A stretch of 64,000 bases of DNA from Annona cherimola (lineage: Eukaryota; Streptophyta; Magnoliopsida; Magnoliales; Annonaceae), in NCBI GenBank assembly GCA_030490835.1, contig CM059972.1, positions 8,524,264 through 8,588,263 on the forward strand, given 5' to 3'. Positions 22,555 through 35,389 of the stretch are shown here, in pieces. Positions within the stretch are counted from its first letter, which is position 1. Each line of letters starts with the position of its first letter. Under the pieces are notes generated by a model. That model did not search any database. It was not told where the DNA came from and was given only the letters and a program-made list of their open reading frames with translations. The position numbers and the translations under genes were made by a program.

Positions 22555-25500
22555 TCATGCTCCAGAGGCAACCTTCTTCCTTTTCATTGGTCTTTTTTGC
22601 TTGTGTTCCCTCTTCCTCTTCTTTGCTTTTGATTGAAATGATCTTCCAACCAAAGTAGGCTGTTCTTTTAACCCAAAACTTCTGGCGGCATGGCCCAAAT
22701 GAAGCCTCTTCACTACAAAAATCTTTTTTAGCTCACCACGGTGTGCAGCATATGCACCGACCCATGAGCAAAATGCTTCTTTGGCTAGGCTCTTCATCCT
22801 CATCTAAATCACCCAAGCCAGCTTAATTTATGTTAGATTCAAAAATGTGGATGGGTAGAGATGGCACTTCATATATGATGGAATCATGATGACATAAGGA
22901 ATTGCAGTTCCACATGCACTTGCTAGTGATGCATGCGTCAAAGCTGACGCATTCATGGAGAATGTTAATAGCACATGCATACAAAAGAATCAGGCTGGTT
23001 CAATCGCAGATAAAAATGCAAAGTCCGAATTTGAGTTTCCACTTCTATTTGCTTTACGTGGATTTCCACAACATTGATGAAGTGACAGAGTTCAAACTTC
23101 AAAGTCAGAGAAACTTGCTACAACATTCCCACCATTAACTAAGGCATGTATTGCAGATGCCATTCTCTTGTAAATCAAAAACACCAAAACTGGTTCACAC
23201 TTATTTATGGCATAGAAGTACAAGTTGGATTTGAAGTAACATAGTTGAAAGAAGGATTTTACTACAACATTCTTATCATGTACCTAACTAAAAAGGCATC
23301 TGTATTGCAGACAATTTTGTCAAAAACGAAGTGTAGATTGAACACTTTTAAGGTCCGGTTCAGGTTCAACTGCTGGTGCAAAAAGTTTTAAACGATAATA
23401 TTAGCATAATATGACTAGATTGATTATTTTTAATTTATTAAATTTAAAAGATGTATTGCTTATAATATATGACATCATTAGTTACTATTAATATCATCAT
23501 TGTCATAAGCATTTCCCACCAAAGTGGGGTCAGCTGCATCAGTTACTATTAATATCATCATCATCATAAGTCATTTCCCACCAAAGTGGGGTTAGCTGCA
23601 TCAGTTACTACTCATCATCATCATCATCATTATCATAAGCCATTTCCCACCTAGGTGGGGTCGGCTGCATGGATTCTGTTACGCTATTCTTGGCAATTTA
23701 AGACTAAATTTTCTGTAATTTGTAATATTTTTAAATCTTGTTTAATTACTTCTATCCATGTTTTTTTGGGTCTTCCTCTCATTCTCCTACCACTTTCTAC
23801 TTGGATAGACTCTGTTTTCCTAACCGGTGCTACTTCAGGCCTCCTTTTAACATGATTAGACCATCTTAATTTATTTTCTCTCATTTTATCACAAATTGGT
23901 CCCACTTTTAAGTTTTCTCGAATTCTTTCATTCACAATTTTATCTTTTCTTGTTTCACCACTCATCTACCTTAACATTCTCATTTCCGCTATGCTCATTT
24001 TTTGTATATGTTGTTCTTTAACTGCCCAACATTCTGCCCCATAAAACATAGCAGGTCTAATCGCAGTCTTATAAAATTTTCCTTTTAATTTAATTGGAAC
24101 TCAACGGTCACATAAAATTCCTGATGCACTTCTCCATTTCTTCCATCCTGCTTGAATTCTATGTGTTATATCTTTCTCGATTTCCCCGTTCCCTTGAACT
24201 ATTGATCCTAAGTACCGAAAGTGATTAGTTCTTGTTACTATTTGATCTAAAATCTTAATTGATTCCTGCATTAGTTACTACTAATATAAATAATTAATAT
24301 TTCACATCAAATGGGCTCGAAATGGGATAGGGAAGATGGAATGTCATTCTTGCTAGAAAATTATTTTAAATCACACCTGAATTGAGAGAGTTTGCGTACA
24401 AAGTGGTTAACTGTATTGTCATGGGCATAAAGTAACTATCTTCTCAACTTCTTCAAAATTTTAGAAGTTTCATATGGATGATGAACTGAGACACAGTTCA
24501 TCCAGCTTTTACAGTTTGATTGCTTGGTTCTCACAGTCGCAGCTGTTTTTAAGATTTTTCAAAACCCATTCATCAATTGAACTGTCTCACCACCGCTTCA
24601 ACCGGTCAGACCATGTGGTCCAGTCCGGCTTTAACAACACTGATTCAGATGCAACTGCCTGATGCACACGACACCTGGTATTAGTACAAGATGGATCAAG
24701 CATGATTTTTTTGTGCTTTATTAAACCACTTCTTTTAATGATGCAGTAGCTAACTGAGACTGTATCACCAAGGATACCCTTCTTTAATCAATGAGATGGT
24801 CCACGAAAAGAATACTGCAAATCCTCAAACGATGCACAATTAGAGATTCACATGTCCACAATAACACAATGATGAATAGAATAAGAAACCATACCTCTGA
24901 TGAAACAAACAACTCAAGTGCCTTCTGCAAAAATGATACCCATGGATGCGAATCCAGGGATAATGGCTTCTTGCTATGTTGCTTCAGACTAAACAAAGGA
25001 AAACTATTGAAAATCTTGAGAAGAGGAAACTCCTTCAAGGAAACTCCATGTTTCTGCAAGTGTTGCAGATAATCCACTTCAACTGGCTGTAGGAACAGCA
25101 ATGCATCTCCCTTTTTACCCAATCTAGCTGTCCTTCCAACTCTATCAAAATGAAATCCATGCATCAACTTGAGAACACGAGAGATTTGAATTATTGGAAG
25201 TTTAAGAGGCAGCCAGAAAACATGCCACTAGTGGCACTACCAAATTTTGCAACATGAAATCCATGCATTCACAATGTAGCTTTGTCAAACCTAGGTGTCA
25301 GATAATAAGTAGACATACCTATGCACGTATTCTGTAGCCTCTCCAGGAGAATCGTACTGAATGATGCATCTAACTTTTGGAAAGTCTAACCCTCTTGCAG
25401 CTACATCCGTGCATAGAAGAAGAGCTGACTTTTCACTATTAAAACCTTGAAAACTAGACCGCCGATCATCACGTTCCATGTTTCCATGCAAATGGAAAGG

Positions 25501-28500
25501 TCTGCATCTTAGAAATGTTCGCTTCTGATTCACTACTGATTCTGAATTATCAACCCACTGAAATTCACTAATAAGTGAATAGTGGAAATCTACAGCATCA
25601 CATGTCGAGAAGAAAACCACAATCTGTAGAATGAACCTGTGAGCAAACTTGAGTGCTTAAATAAAACACAGTTAAGGAGAAGATTCGACGAAATTTTAAT
25701 TGGAGAATGTGTCTGGCAAGAAGCAAAAAATGTCAAGCTAAAACTTTCACTTTCCATAATTGCCCTATTTTTTAATTATTTCTTTACATATTCCTATACA
25801 ACAACCCAACTTTTCAATCATTTCTACACAACTACTCACATAATAATCTTATCATTTTAACTTTATTCTTTTTACTCCTCATCATTATCCCTATCATATC
25901 ACATCATTTTCTTCCAATTCAAAAACTTTTATACCAAAAACTTTTCATCCGAAAATTTTATCACTTCACAAACACGCCCTGAGTTAAAAACTTGGAACAA
26001 AGAGCCTATAAAACAGACACTAGACAAGAGCTATTACGTGCATGCACGAAATTAAATGGTATCCTGGTCAATCAGAACTGACAGAACATAACAAGTTTAG
26101 ACTATAAGCCCATAACCTTTGGCCCTTTTTTGGATCTTTTCTCTGCTGAATTTTCCCACAAAGGATGTCAAAGCATTAGGGTCCATTTGGTATCAAGCTT
26201 AGGCAGGAAAGTGGATTTCCACCTCTCCCTGTACACATTTTCTGAAAAATGACTTGATACCTTAGCTACCTAACTGCCTATTTTTCCATTTTTACCCTAC
26301 ATTCCAATCATTTTTCACATAACTAATTTATTTTCACTTTACCCCCCATCATATCACATCACTTCCATACTTTCTTCCCTCTTCCCCACTTCCCTCTCAA
26401 CACACATTACCAACTGGACCCTTAGAATCTTTTATGGAGAACTTGGGGCCTCATGGAAATCTTTGAATGGAAAGTCTGGGGCCGTCCTCAAACAGTGTAT
26501 TCCATCAAACCAAGTAACCAACCCACATTGTGCATATCAAGAGACATAACAGTCCCAATGCTACAGACCAACCCAAATTTCCATGGAAAACAAGATAGCA
26601 CTATAGCAGAGAATGATGGGGATAATAAAATGAAGAAATAGGAGTCACAGCATGTGTGCATCAAGTGATCAACAAATTGATCAACTTGATGGATGGTTTG
26701 CATTATAGATTTTATTTATTTCATTTAGAGTTTCATTTATCACAAAGCATTAGGTTACTTGAGGGTTTTGTTCTGCCTTCTACAAATAGGGCTGCATTGT
26801 ATTAGGTTTTTCAGTCCTGATGCATGAAATATTGAATTGTGAATTTAGTTATCTACTTCTTATCTTGGATTTTATTCTCTCTTAATCTATTTAATTCACC
26901 TCTTTCTTCTCTTCTTTGCCCTTTTTGAAAGAATCATCCCCTCTATCCTCAAAGTCTTTGTTGGTTTAGGGAATCCTATGGAAGTTTTAAGTGTTGTTGA
27001 ACTAAACCAGAATCAATCAGCCGAAAAAAAAGAATTTGATCTTAAAAGTGTCAGATTAAGAAAAAGTCAATCAAAATCACATAAAAGCTATGCATTACCT
27101 TTTGATTAGCCTCCTTTTCAAATAGTGTTCTAAGAATAGAAAGAAGCGCCACCAGGCGTGAACCACAAGACACTGTACACAAGCATCAATTGTCAGAAGA
27201 ACGGTTTTTTGCCATCATACAGATGGCATTAATGCACCATGATGCAACCTTCAGGTGAGTAAAAATTTGATTTACTAACTTTACGTGCAAGGGACTTCTT
27301 GGAATTAAAAATCCTGAATATACGCACGGTGCATATAATATGCTCCTCCTGAAGATTAACCCTCATATCTATGTGGTATGCAATCACAAAAGACATTCAG
27401 TAGCTTGGGCATACATGCACACAGAGCACCAAATCATCAGCCGTCATCTTCTTTGTCCAATTTTCAGATGAATTCCTTGGCACAAAACCAGGTTGACCTA
27501 TTTTCAGGTCCCTGCTCATGAAGAAGATGAAGACCACCAGATAACCTAGATATAAAAAAAATGCAGTTTGCAAAAAAGTATGATTCGAATTGTTATTCTT
27601 AGTAGAAACAGCATGCATTTCCATTGGTATTCACCTTTCACATATTGCTGAACTAATTGGGCTGGAATTTTATATTCTTCATTTGAACCTCCTGCTAACA
27701 TATCTGAGTGTCTTGATTCCTCAATCCTGTTTGATCCCATGGTCCGCCCGTTCCTATCTGAATGAGAAAGTAGACCAGCAGAAATTTTCTTGGTGGAATG
27801 AGCAAGTAGATCAGAAGAAATTTTCTTGTCACCAAGACCAATCATAGTCGGATTCTCCAAGCTAATATTCGCAAGATGATTCACTTTCTCGTTCAAAGTT
27901 GCTGACAGAAGTAAGTTCTGCCTCTGACAATCAGTAGGCCTTGGCAATGTATCCACACTAATTGACCCACTTTGCTTTGAACTTAGAAGTGTTAGTATTT
28001 CTTCTATATCTTTCCCATATCCCAACTCAAGAATCCTGTTACAGATCAACACATTAAATGTTAAATACTAAAATAGAAGGCTCCAAACTAGTGCTAGGAC
28101 ATGCATAATCTGATCTGATGTGGCTACTCCTGAAATGATGAGCATTACATGTACCTATCAGCTTCATCGAATATAATCCAGCGCAGTTTTGCATAAACAA
28201 ATGACTTTGTATGCTTTAAGTGATCCAATAAACGTCCAGGAGTTGCAACAAGAACTGAGATTCCTGGAAACGACTTGTTGTTAGGAAAGGGGAAAAGAAC
28301 TAAGAAATTGCAAGTAATAAAAGTTGCAAAGAGAATTGCCACCCTGCAATAACCAAAATCACCAAACTGAACTACCCACATGGAAAAAAACTGCAAAATC
28401 ATAAGACACGATTGATCTGCTGAGATCAGACCTTTGCGCAACCGGGCTTTCTCCTTTGACCTGTTTTCACCACCCATTATATACCCAGGAACGATCCAGT

Positions 28501-30174
28501 GAAATCGGTGCAATAACTTCTGTAGAATTTCATAAACCTGCATGCATAACTCATGTGTTGGCACAAGTACCAACGCTGAAGGGAAAAAAATCAGTTTTGA
28601 GCAGTGCCCACATTCAGGAAACAACATAATACTTCTTGCAAAAACGAACATGCAACAAACTGAAAAGATCATGAAAACGAAACAATATATTTTCAAATCT
28701 GACTAGAATTAGCCTAAGGCAAAAGGAAGAATCTAAGGACTTCAACTATGTCATAACCAAGGATTAGCAAAGTTCTCTAACTTTTGAATGTTTGATATCC
28801 GTAGACTCCATTCAAAATTCCATTATGTTGCACAACTGAAAATGAAATATTTCCAGAACGCAAAACCACCTCCTTGTAATAGCTTACTCAGACTGCCTTC
28901 ACATCGAAATACAAAAAAAAAAAAAAAAAAAAAAAAAACTGACCTACCAGCTTTTTTACTCCAATTAAAAAATTGACAGCATTCTGCAGCAATCTTGGAA
29001 AAACAACCACATAGCCATTATCCACCATTCGATACATACATTTTTTCTAGCATTATTAAATTAATCTCATGCTTTAACTAAGTAGTTTACAAGCTGAAAC
29101 AACAGCATAGCAATTTTCCATCTTTAGAATGATACACTGCCCAACAATGTGCAAGGTGCATTCCTTAATTTTTAAGATTGGAAAGAACATACTTATTGGG
29201 TGCTATGTCAGCAGTGTTGCAGTTCTCCATCATTTCTGCTCATTAACTGCATGTCACCTATGTCCAATTATGCATCATCTTCATAGCACAAACATTAACC
29301 CAAATGAAACAAGATGATAAGATGGACACTGTGCTCACTTTCACTCATTAACCCCGTATCTCCAATCATGCACATAACATACCATAGATTACCTAAACCA
29401 AAGCAATCCTAAATTGCAGAAAAGGAAAAAAGAAAAATAACATACAACAAAGCCAACGAATCTGCATCTGCAAACAGCATAACATTTGGTATAACATACA
29501 AAGAAGCCAATGAATCTGCATCTGCAAACAGTATCACATACCAAATGTTCCATCAGATCGTTGGACTCGAGGAACATACATCTGCAGATAGTGAATAATT
29601 GGAGCAAGATAGGCAATAGTCTTGCCCGTGCCAGTAGCGGCATTGATAAGTCTGAAAAGGTCCCATCAAAGAAAATACAAATGGAAAATTGCTAGAAAGT
29701 ACGGCATCTGAATTTGATAATAAAGGTCACAGCCAACAAAAGCGAAAAGCTGAATCGGCAAGCTCCCAAAAAAAAAAAAAGTACTGTTAAATTTTGGATG
29801 ACTGTCGTGGGCATTGGGTCTTTTCTATAAACACAAACGGGGAGATGAATCTTATAAAAAAATAGAAAATAAATGTTTATATATTAGTTTGAGAAGTGGG
29901 AAAGAAGGATACACATGCCGCCCGGACAAAATCACTGGAATCGACTCGGCCTGAATTAGCGTCGGAACTTCGAATCCCAGCCTTTCTGCTTCGGAAAATA
30001 ACCGAAAAAAAAAAAAAGGATAAAAACCACCCCTTTCGTTAGAAACAAAGACTAAGCATATCCATATCCAGTTGTAGTTAGCTACATATTCCGAGAGAGA
30101 GAGAGAGATAAAAACCACCCCTTTCGTTAGAAACAAAGACTAAGCATATCCATATCCAGTTGTAGTTAGCTACA

Positions 30175-30226
<52 letters not shown>

Positions 30227-30311
30227 CTTTGAGTTGATCGCATAGGGTGGGGTGGAGGCCGAGATCAGCAAAGGAGTGAGACGAAAATACTCCTTTCTCT
30301 TCCTGCTCCAT
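22555..30311 (-). CDS. RH17: DEAD-box ATP-dependent RNA helicase 17 (Dbp7/DDX31 type)
   Basis: Ten exons, read downward: 30311-30227, 29988-29913, 29651-29542, 28575-28432, 28263-28155, 28035-27635, 27172-27099, 25623-25319, 25141-24895 and 22803-22555. They total 1,800 nt (599 aa). Phases agree at every join, but intron 1 needs a GC donor. Motifs: I ATGTGKT (59-65), Ia PTHEL (96-100, His where Arg is usual), TPGR, II DEAD (171-174), III SAT (219-221), [10 protein letters not shown] (405-413), VI HRVGRTAR (434-441). The last exon gives the family's C-terminal block ([18 protein letters not shown]) and a basic tail [17 protein letters not shown], a likely nuclear/nucleolar signal. Known: Dbp7/DDX31 helicases act in 60S ribosome assembly; that role is inferred here. 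Confidence 0.93.
23480..23672. repeat. Three tandem ~62-70 bp units at the LINE 3' end
   Basis: Each unit has GTTACTA-TA, a (CAT/ATC)n run and CATTTCCCACCAAAGTGGGG-like text followed by an (A/C)-GCTGCAT. The units differ by a few bases and by the ATC repeat number. Confidence 0.8.
23495..24268 (-). mobile_element. 5'-truncated LINE in RH17 intron 9
   Basis: On the minus strand the end of a non-LTR reverse transcriptase can be read through breaks: [27 protein letters not shown], then an ORF (23965-23684) with [13 protein letters not shown] and [15 protein letters not shown]. This is the typical C-terminus of plant LINE/RTE-type polymerases. It is flanked by a 19-bp repeat with one mismatch, CATTAGTTACTATTAATAT at 23476-23494 and CATTAGTTACTACTAATAT at 24269-24287. 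The 3' tail (low side) is a TCA/ATC microsatellite. One in-frame stop shows it is dead. It is in the same orientation as the host gene. Confidence 0.82.
24560..24642 (-). mobile_element. hAT-like terminal fragment in RH17 intron 9
   Basis: Read on the minus strand from 24642 it starts CAGTGTTGTTAAAGCCGG, the same tip as the element starting at 63094 (CAGTGTTGTCAGAACCGG). The opposite end was not found, so the extent is uncertain. Confidence 0.4.
25704..25979. mobile_element. Tourist-like MITE in RH17 intron 7
   Basis: The right end CAAACACGCCCTG and the left end GAATGTGTCTGGC are imperfect inverted copies of the family tip. The internal CATTTCTACACAACTA phrases match the other copies. No clear target repeat. 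Confidence 0.6.
26179..26421. mobile_element. Tourist-like MITE in RH17 intron 7 (243 bp)
   Basis: The ends GGGTCCATTTGGTA and TTACCAACTGGACCC are inverted, flanked by TTA on both sides (26176-26178 and 26422-26424). These are the standard PIF/Harbinger duplication and tips. Confidence 0.82.
28914..28940. repeat. Poly-A run in RH17 intron 3
   Basis: An uninterrupted A run of more than 20 bases; simple repeat only. Confidence 0.85.
30019..30221. repeat. 88-bp tandem duplication with expanded (GA)n in RH17 intron 1
   Basis: The text from 30019 repeats from 30107, essentially identical over about 80 bases, each copy ending in a (GA)n run. The second run is expanded to roughly 40 bases (30181-30221) and abuts the exon 1 donor region. 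Confidence 0.88.
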
Positions 30312-31884
30312 CTTCCTCTTCTTCTCCGCCCTTCACTCCAGGGATATAGCTACTAATTGCCTGCCGCAGTTTTAGCACTGGAAAACCCCACAGCTTTCTT
30401 TTTTCCGGCGACACTGCCTTTCCCGACGTCCAAGATCAAACCCGCCAAGCCTCCGGTTCAATCCTGATGAGTTTAAGAGCATATCACAGGGTGTGTTAAG
30501 TCTAACCAGGTTCTTAGGGCTTAACCTGTAACCCAGCCAACCCAATCAGCTTTGATGAATTAAGATGGAATTTTTAACTACTCATGAACCCATTTTATAC
30601 ATAACCTGTATAACCCATTTAAGAACTTGACCATTCAAACTATTTTGACCCCATCAACTCGTATAATTCATTTACAACGTGTAAAATTTTTTTTTTTTTA
30701 ATTCTTGTTTTAAAAGTTGTGTGCCGGTTTTGTAATTTTTATTGTTGTTCTAAATTTTTTTTTTTAAAAAATAACGAATTTCATAAGGAATATGAGCTAA
30801 ACATTGATTTATAGATTAAATATACTTAAATTAATACTTTTATAAAAAAAAATTGAAAAATTAAGAAAATAGGTTTTACACTAGGTGCATTGAATTGGGA
30901 CTTCATTTTACATAGTTTGTCTTTTTTATTTTTTGTTATTCAATCCCATTTTAAACACGTTGGCAGCCTATTAAACCTAATTTATTGATTTAAATAGATT
31001 GGAGTTAAGGTTAAAATTTTATAAATGAAGAATTGTTAGAGTTGAAGCTTCTAAACAATAAATAGGTTAGTAGTATGGTTAAGCCTCAAACTCTTATAAT
31101 CCAATCCAAGTACAACCCCAAATACATCAGGGTCGATTAAATTAATAAATTATATTACGTTAATATACAATGTTATATGATTAACACTATTATATTTTTA
31201 TAATTTTTGATAGACTTAAACCATATTGGACCGGACGATGACTTCGTCAGTTTCCAATCCGATCGGTTAGTTGAAAACATTTTCTAGGTTAGAACTTGCA
31301 ACAAAAGATGGAACCATAAAAAAATGTTTCCAATAGATAATATCTTAAACTGACCTTTGAATCTCGTCAGAAGTGTCACCTCCCGAATTGAAAATTAAAC
31401 TGACCTTTCAAAGAGTTCAAGAAAGTAAATAAATCACAATATTAAATTTAGAAATTAATTAAATTTCGAATGAATTTCCAATTCAAACAGCCTGCAAAGA
31501 ATGCAACTAATAGATAAGATAGCCCAACCTTTTATTCTGCATATGACATATTAAATAGCTGACTGATTCGGAATATCTTAAAAAATTCGTCTTATGTGAA
31601 TAAATCATTTAAATAAAATTTATATTTACTTTTTTATTAGATACAGCAGCAAACAGCTAATAGAGAGCATCTGATATAATACTTGTATCAATCCATCTAC
31701 TACATAAGACAATATGGTCGTTTGGGGTCTATGCTGAATCTAGAGTATCTATCTTTTTTTCTTGGGACTTTGAAGCTCGCAGAAGCACTGGTCAGAAGGA
31801 ATGCCACAAGAACGGTTTGATTAGAGTCTGAAAGGACATACAAGCGAGACGATAGGAAAGCTTCTCGGGTTGCATACTTGCATG
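30312..31884. other. RH17 upstream region and AT-rich intergenic DNA
   Basis: 30312-30470 is the only less AT-rich part and is the likely RH17 promoter and 5' UTR; no TATA box was clear. 30475-31300 resembles a decayed transposon (repeated AACCCA/TAACCC phrases, no coding). 31300-31884 shows nothing recognisable. Confidence 0.5.
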
Positions 31885-32170
31885 AGGTGTGTTTGTCCGG
31901 GGTAAAAATATATCAACTAAAATTTTTCAATCCACAACTTTTCCATAACTACTCTATTTTTTAATTATTTTTTTTACATTTTTCTATGCAAATTACCTTA
32001 ATTTTCAATCATTTCTATACAACTATCCATACAACTACCCTATTTATTTTAACTTTATTCTCTTTACTCCTCATCGTTATTCCTATTTTATCACATCATT
32101 TTTTATCAATTTGATAACTTCTACCTCAAAAAATTTTTATCAAAAGTTTTACCTCTAATCAAACACACTC
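31885..32170. mobile_element. Tourist-like MITE
   Basis: It lies between GGTGTGTTTGTCC on the left and CAAACACACTC on the right, with the internal TTTCTATACAACTA phrases of the family. The target repeat is not clear. Confidence 0.6.
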
Positions 32171-32244
32171 TTATTTTAAAAAACTTCTATTGTCTGAATT
32201 CGATTCCGGGCCTGCTTTGACCCATATTAGAATTGATGGCACAG

Positions 32245-33005
32245 ATTAGGTGTGCAACTTGGTACTGTTACAAGTTTGGATTTTATTTTTAAGATTTCTT
32301 TAAATTGAGAGAACTTGAAACTAATGTGAGTTTACATTAACCCGGTATTAAAACCCAAACCAGTCCGAATCTGAAACTCGCTGATTTATTAAAATAATTA
32401 TATTTATTTATGTGTTAAATATTTTAACTACTTTTATAATAATAGTTCTTGCATATAATCATAACCTAATTAAATTATAAAAAAAATTATTCTAAAACCT
32501 ATTTGTCATCTGCATTGTCCATGAAAGTTGAATACATTGCATCTACGTTAACTTTATTTGTAAACAATTATAAATATACCAACTCTTTAAAATTATTGTA
32601 TACATACTAATTAAATATGAGATATATAAGTCTCATTTTTATTAAACTTTAGATAATGATTTCATATAATGTCATTTATTTTTTTTACCTTGATTGTTGA
32701 TTGGTAAATTCATTATATTCATTATTTTTAGAATTATTTTTTAACTAAAATATGAACTTTAATTAAAATCAATGATATCATAGGTTATATAAATATATTA
32801 GCGTACGAATGCAATAATGTTTAAAAAATTCGTTATTTCTATCATTAATTTCAATTTCTCTGTTAGTTTAAGAGAACCCGAATTTCAACTTAAAACCAAA
32901 ACCAATGTCAACTTGAACCCGACTTTAACTCAGATTGTACTGTTAGTGTTATGCTTTGGGTTTACCCAAATCCAGTACAACTGGCTCGAATTGCACCCCT
33001 GTCAT
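32245..33005 (+). mobile_element. ~0.8-kb terminal-inverted-repeat element, copy 1
   Basis: It is a direct homologue of 60785-61676 and inverse homologue of 59648-60345, sharing phrases such as AAATATACCAACTCTTTAAA and TCATCTGCATT/TCATCTACATT. The right tip GAATTGCACCC mirrors a left tip GTGCAACT. No ORF spans it; non-coding transposon or retro-derived repeat of unknown class. Confidence 0.55.
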
Positions 33006-34986
33006 AGAGTTTGTTACCGGATTTAACCAAAATTTGAACATATACGGTCTTAATAAGGGCTGATTCAGGTTAAGAAAAACCCACTCGGTATGCACCACTG
33101 TACGCCGTAACTCTTTTTTTTTTTTATTTTCTTACGTGAATATGTGGGTGTATCTTACATTGTATCCTTGACCAAATTTAGCAATTTTGAATTATTATTA
33201 TTATTATTTTAAAAAGAAGCGGGCCTGTTCCATGTGCGTGCGCATGAAACAAACCCAATTTTTTTCATTTCAAAAATTAAAATTATTAAAAATCCAAAGA
33301 TAAGTCAGGCGTGAAATCAAAGGTAATAAGAGCGTATAACATGTCAAAAAATAAAACAAACATAATTAGAGATCGGGTCCAGAGGCAACTTAGCTAATGC
33401 AACTAATCGGACCCCATGCATGAAAGTTTTCAAAATGTAATCAATTTTGCATCGTAACTAAACACATCTTATCAATTAATATCTTAAAAAAGAGAGAAAT
33501 TTATCCTATATCCACATATTTATCTTTAATTCCTTTCATACCCATATTATTTTATAAATTCTCTTGTATTAATAACATTTCATCCCATATTCTTTTCATA
33601 CTTCTGCAATAAAAACACTTATTATATATTCATTGAAAAGACAATTTTACCTTTTGAAAATATCTCTAATTGAAATGATTAAGCTCTAATATAACCCTTG
33701 AATCGTTTCATAGAATAAATTAATGACTTTGCGTCATCAATTAAGTCAATTTAAGGTCGAATTGTTCCAATTAAGAAATTTTAAAATGACAAAATTGACT
33801 TTTTAGTGAGATAAATAACTATTGTTTTGGCTAAGATAAATAACTGTTGTTTTGGTAGCATAGGCATGAAAGAAATTTAAGATAAAACTGTACAGATATA
33901 AAAAATTTATGAAACATTACGAATATATTGAAAATTAAAGATAAATATTGTACTTATAAAAGAAACTTTTTAAAAATAATAATTTGAAAAGCCACTGTTA
34001 TCCACCTTGTTGAATCACTGCCCACAGAAATGCGATTATGGTCTACAAACGGGAAAAAAAAAAAAAAAGGGTTCGAAACGGGGCATCAATACGACGTCCA
34101 AATCAGCTGGGCCCTACATGACTGAGATATGATGAACGGAAAAAAAAAAAAAAAAGGGACAAGACAATTCGCAATAAGATACAAGAGTTCCTTTGGAAGC
34201 CAGTGCCTCGTTGACTTTCGATCACCTGCCTATTATGATTTTCGAGGCTAAGATATCTTAAATTACGAAAATACTACTAATTTTAAAAAATCAAAAACAA
34301 ATATTGAAAAGTCTCTAAAATTGATAAAAAAAAAATTATGATATATGTTAAATACACTTAGATTAACAATTGTATAAAAAAAATTTCAAAAAAAATGAGT
34401 TTTTACACCTAGGTGCATCGAAACTAAGTGCACTTAGGTATACTCTATCACATCCCGAGATATCTACCCTACCCGGACTTCCATTTTCTGTGACAGACAT
34501 ACAGGTCCCACATCAATGCAATATTTTAATTTTCAGAATATTTCTTTTGACAAAGAATAATAAAATAGTATAAATAATAACTTTATCAAAGTGCCCCAAA
34601 AAATAAATAAATTTGATTTTCACCACTTGTATGGGAGGAATCAGATGAGGATCCCATCAAATCTTCTCTTTTTATAATTTTATAATTTTCAAGAAATATA
34701 TGTTGGGTGTTTGTGAAAAAAGATAATGAAGGAGTGTTGATGTGATTTTGCAAAGATAATAATAAGAAATAAAGGTAATAAAATTGAAATAGATAAAGTA
34801 GTTGTAGAAAAGATATTGAAAATAATTGAAAAAAGCGATAAATGTATCTGAAGATGTAAAAAGATTAGAACATAAGGTAAAGGTGTAGGAATTTTTTTTT
34901 ATGAAAAATATTTTTTTCATAGTTTTTAAATACTATTCTACTTTTTTAAAATTCACATACAATTTGTTTCATTCATAATACATAAT
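33006..34986. other. AT-rich intergenic DNA, no gene seen
   Basis: 34260-34445 matches half of the foldback element found at 44654 and 55355 (GTTAAATACACTTAGATTAA, then CCTAGGTGCAT). 34690-34890 has weak similarity to the Tourist-like family. Two A runs near 34055 and 34140. Nothing else is recognisable. Confidence 0.55.
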
Positions 34987-35389
34987 GAGGAGTGATTCTA
35001 TTAGCCCGGGCTAAGTAAATGGTCCACCTAGACCACCTCAAAAAACTTATTTAAAACAACTTTTTTTTGTTTTTTTTCTTTATACACTTGTTTATCTAAG
35101 TGTATTTAACATATAGACCAAGTTTTACCATTTTTGGAAATGTGCATATATTTTTTTTAGATTTTTGAAAATAAGGGTATTTTAAATGCATATATACACA
35201 TAGATGTTTGAAAATCTCAAAAAAATAGATAAACATATTCAAAAATGGTAAAACTTGGTCTATATGTTAAATACACTTAGATAAACAAGTACATGAAAAA
35301 AAAAGTAAAAAAAAAAAGATTGTAAATAGGTTTTTTGAGGTGGGCTAAGTGGGCCATTTACTTAGCCCGGGCTAATAGAATCACTCCTC
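34987..35389. mobile_element. Mutator-like foldback MITE, copy B (403 bp)
   Basis: Same family as 2259-2664. The ends are GAGGAGTGATTCTATTAGCC and its complement, and the perfect 9-bp repeat ATACATAAT lies at 34978-34986 and 35390-35398. Confidence 0.92.

Noticed and set aside
23500..23670. CRISPR-like spaced repeats
   Set aside because: Only three units, with a microsatellite between them, tied to a LINE 3' end in a plant intron.
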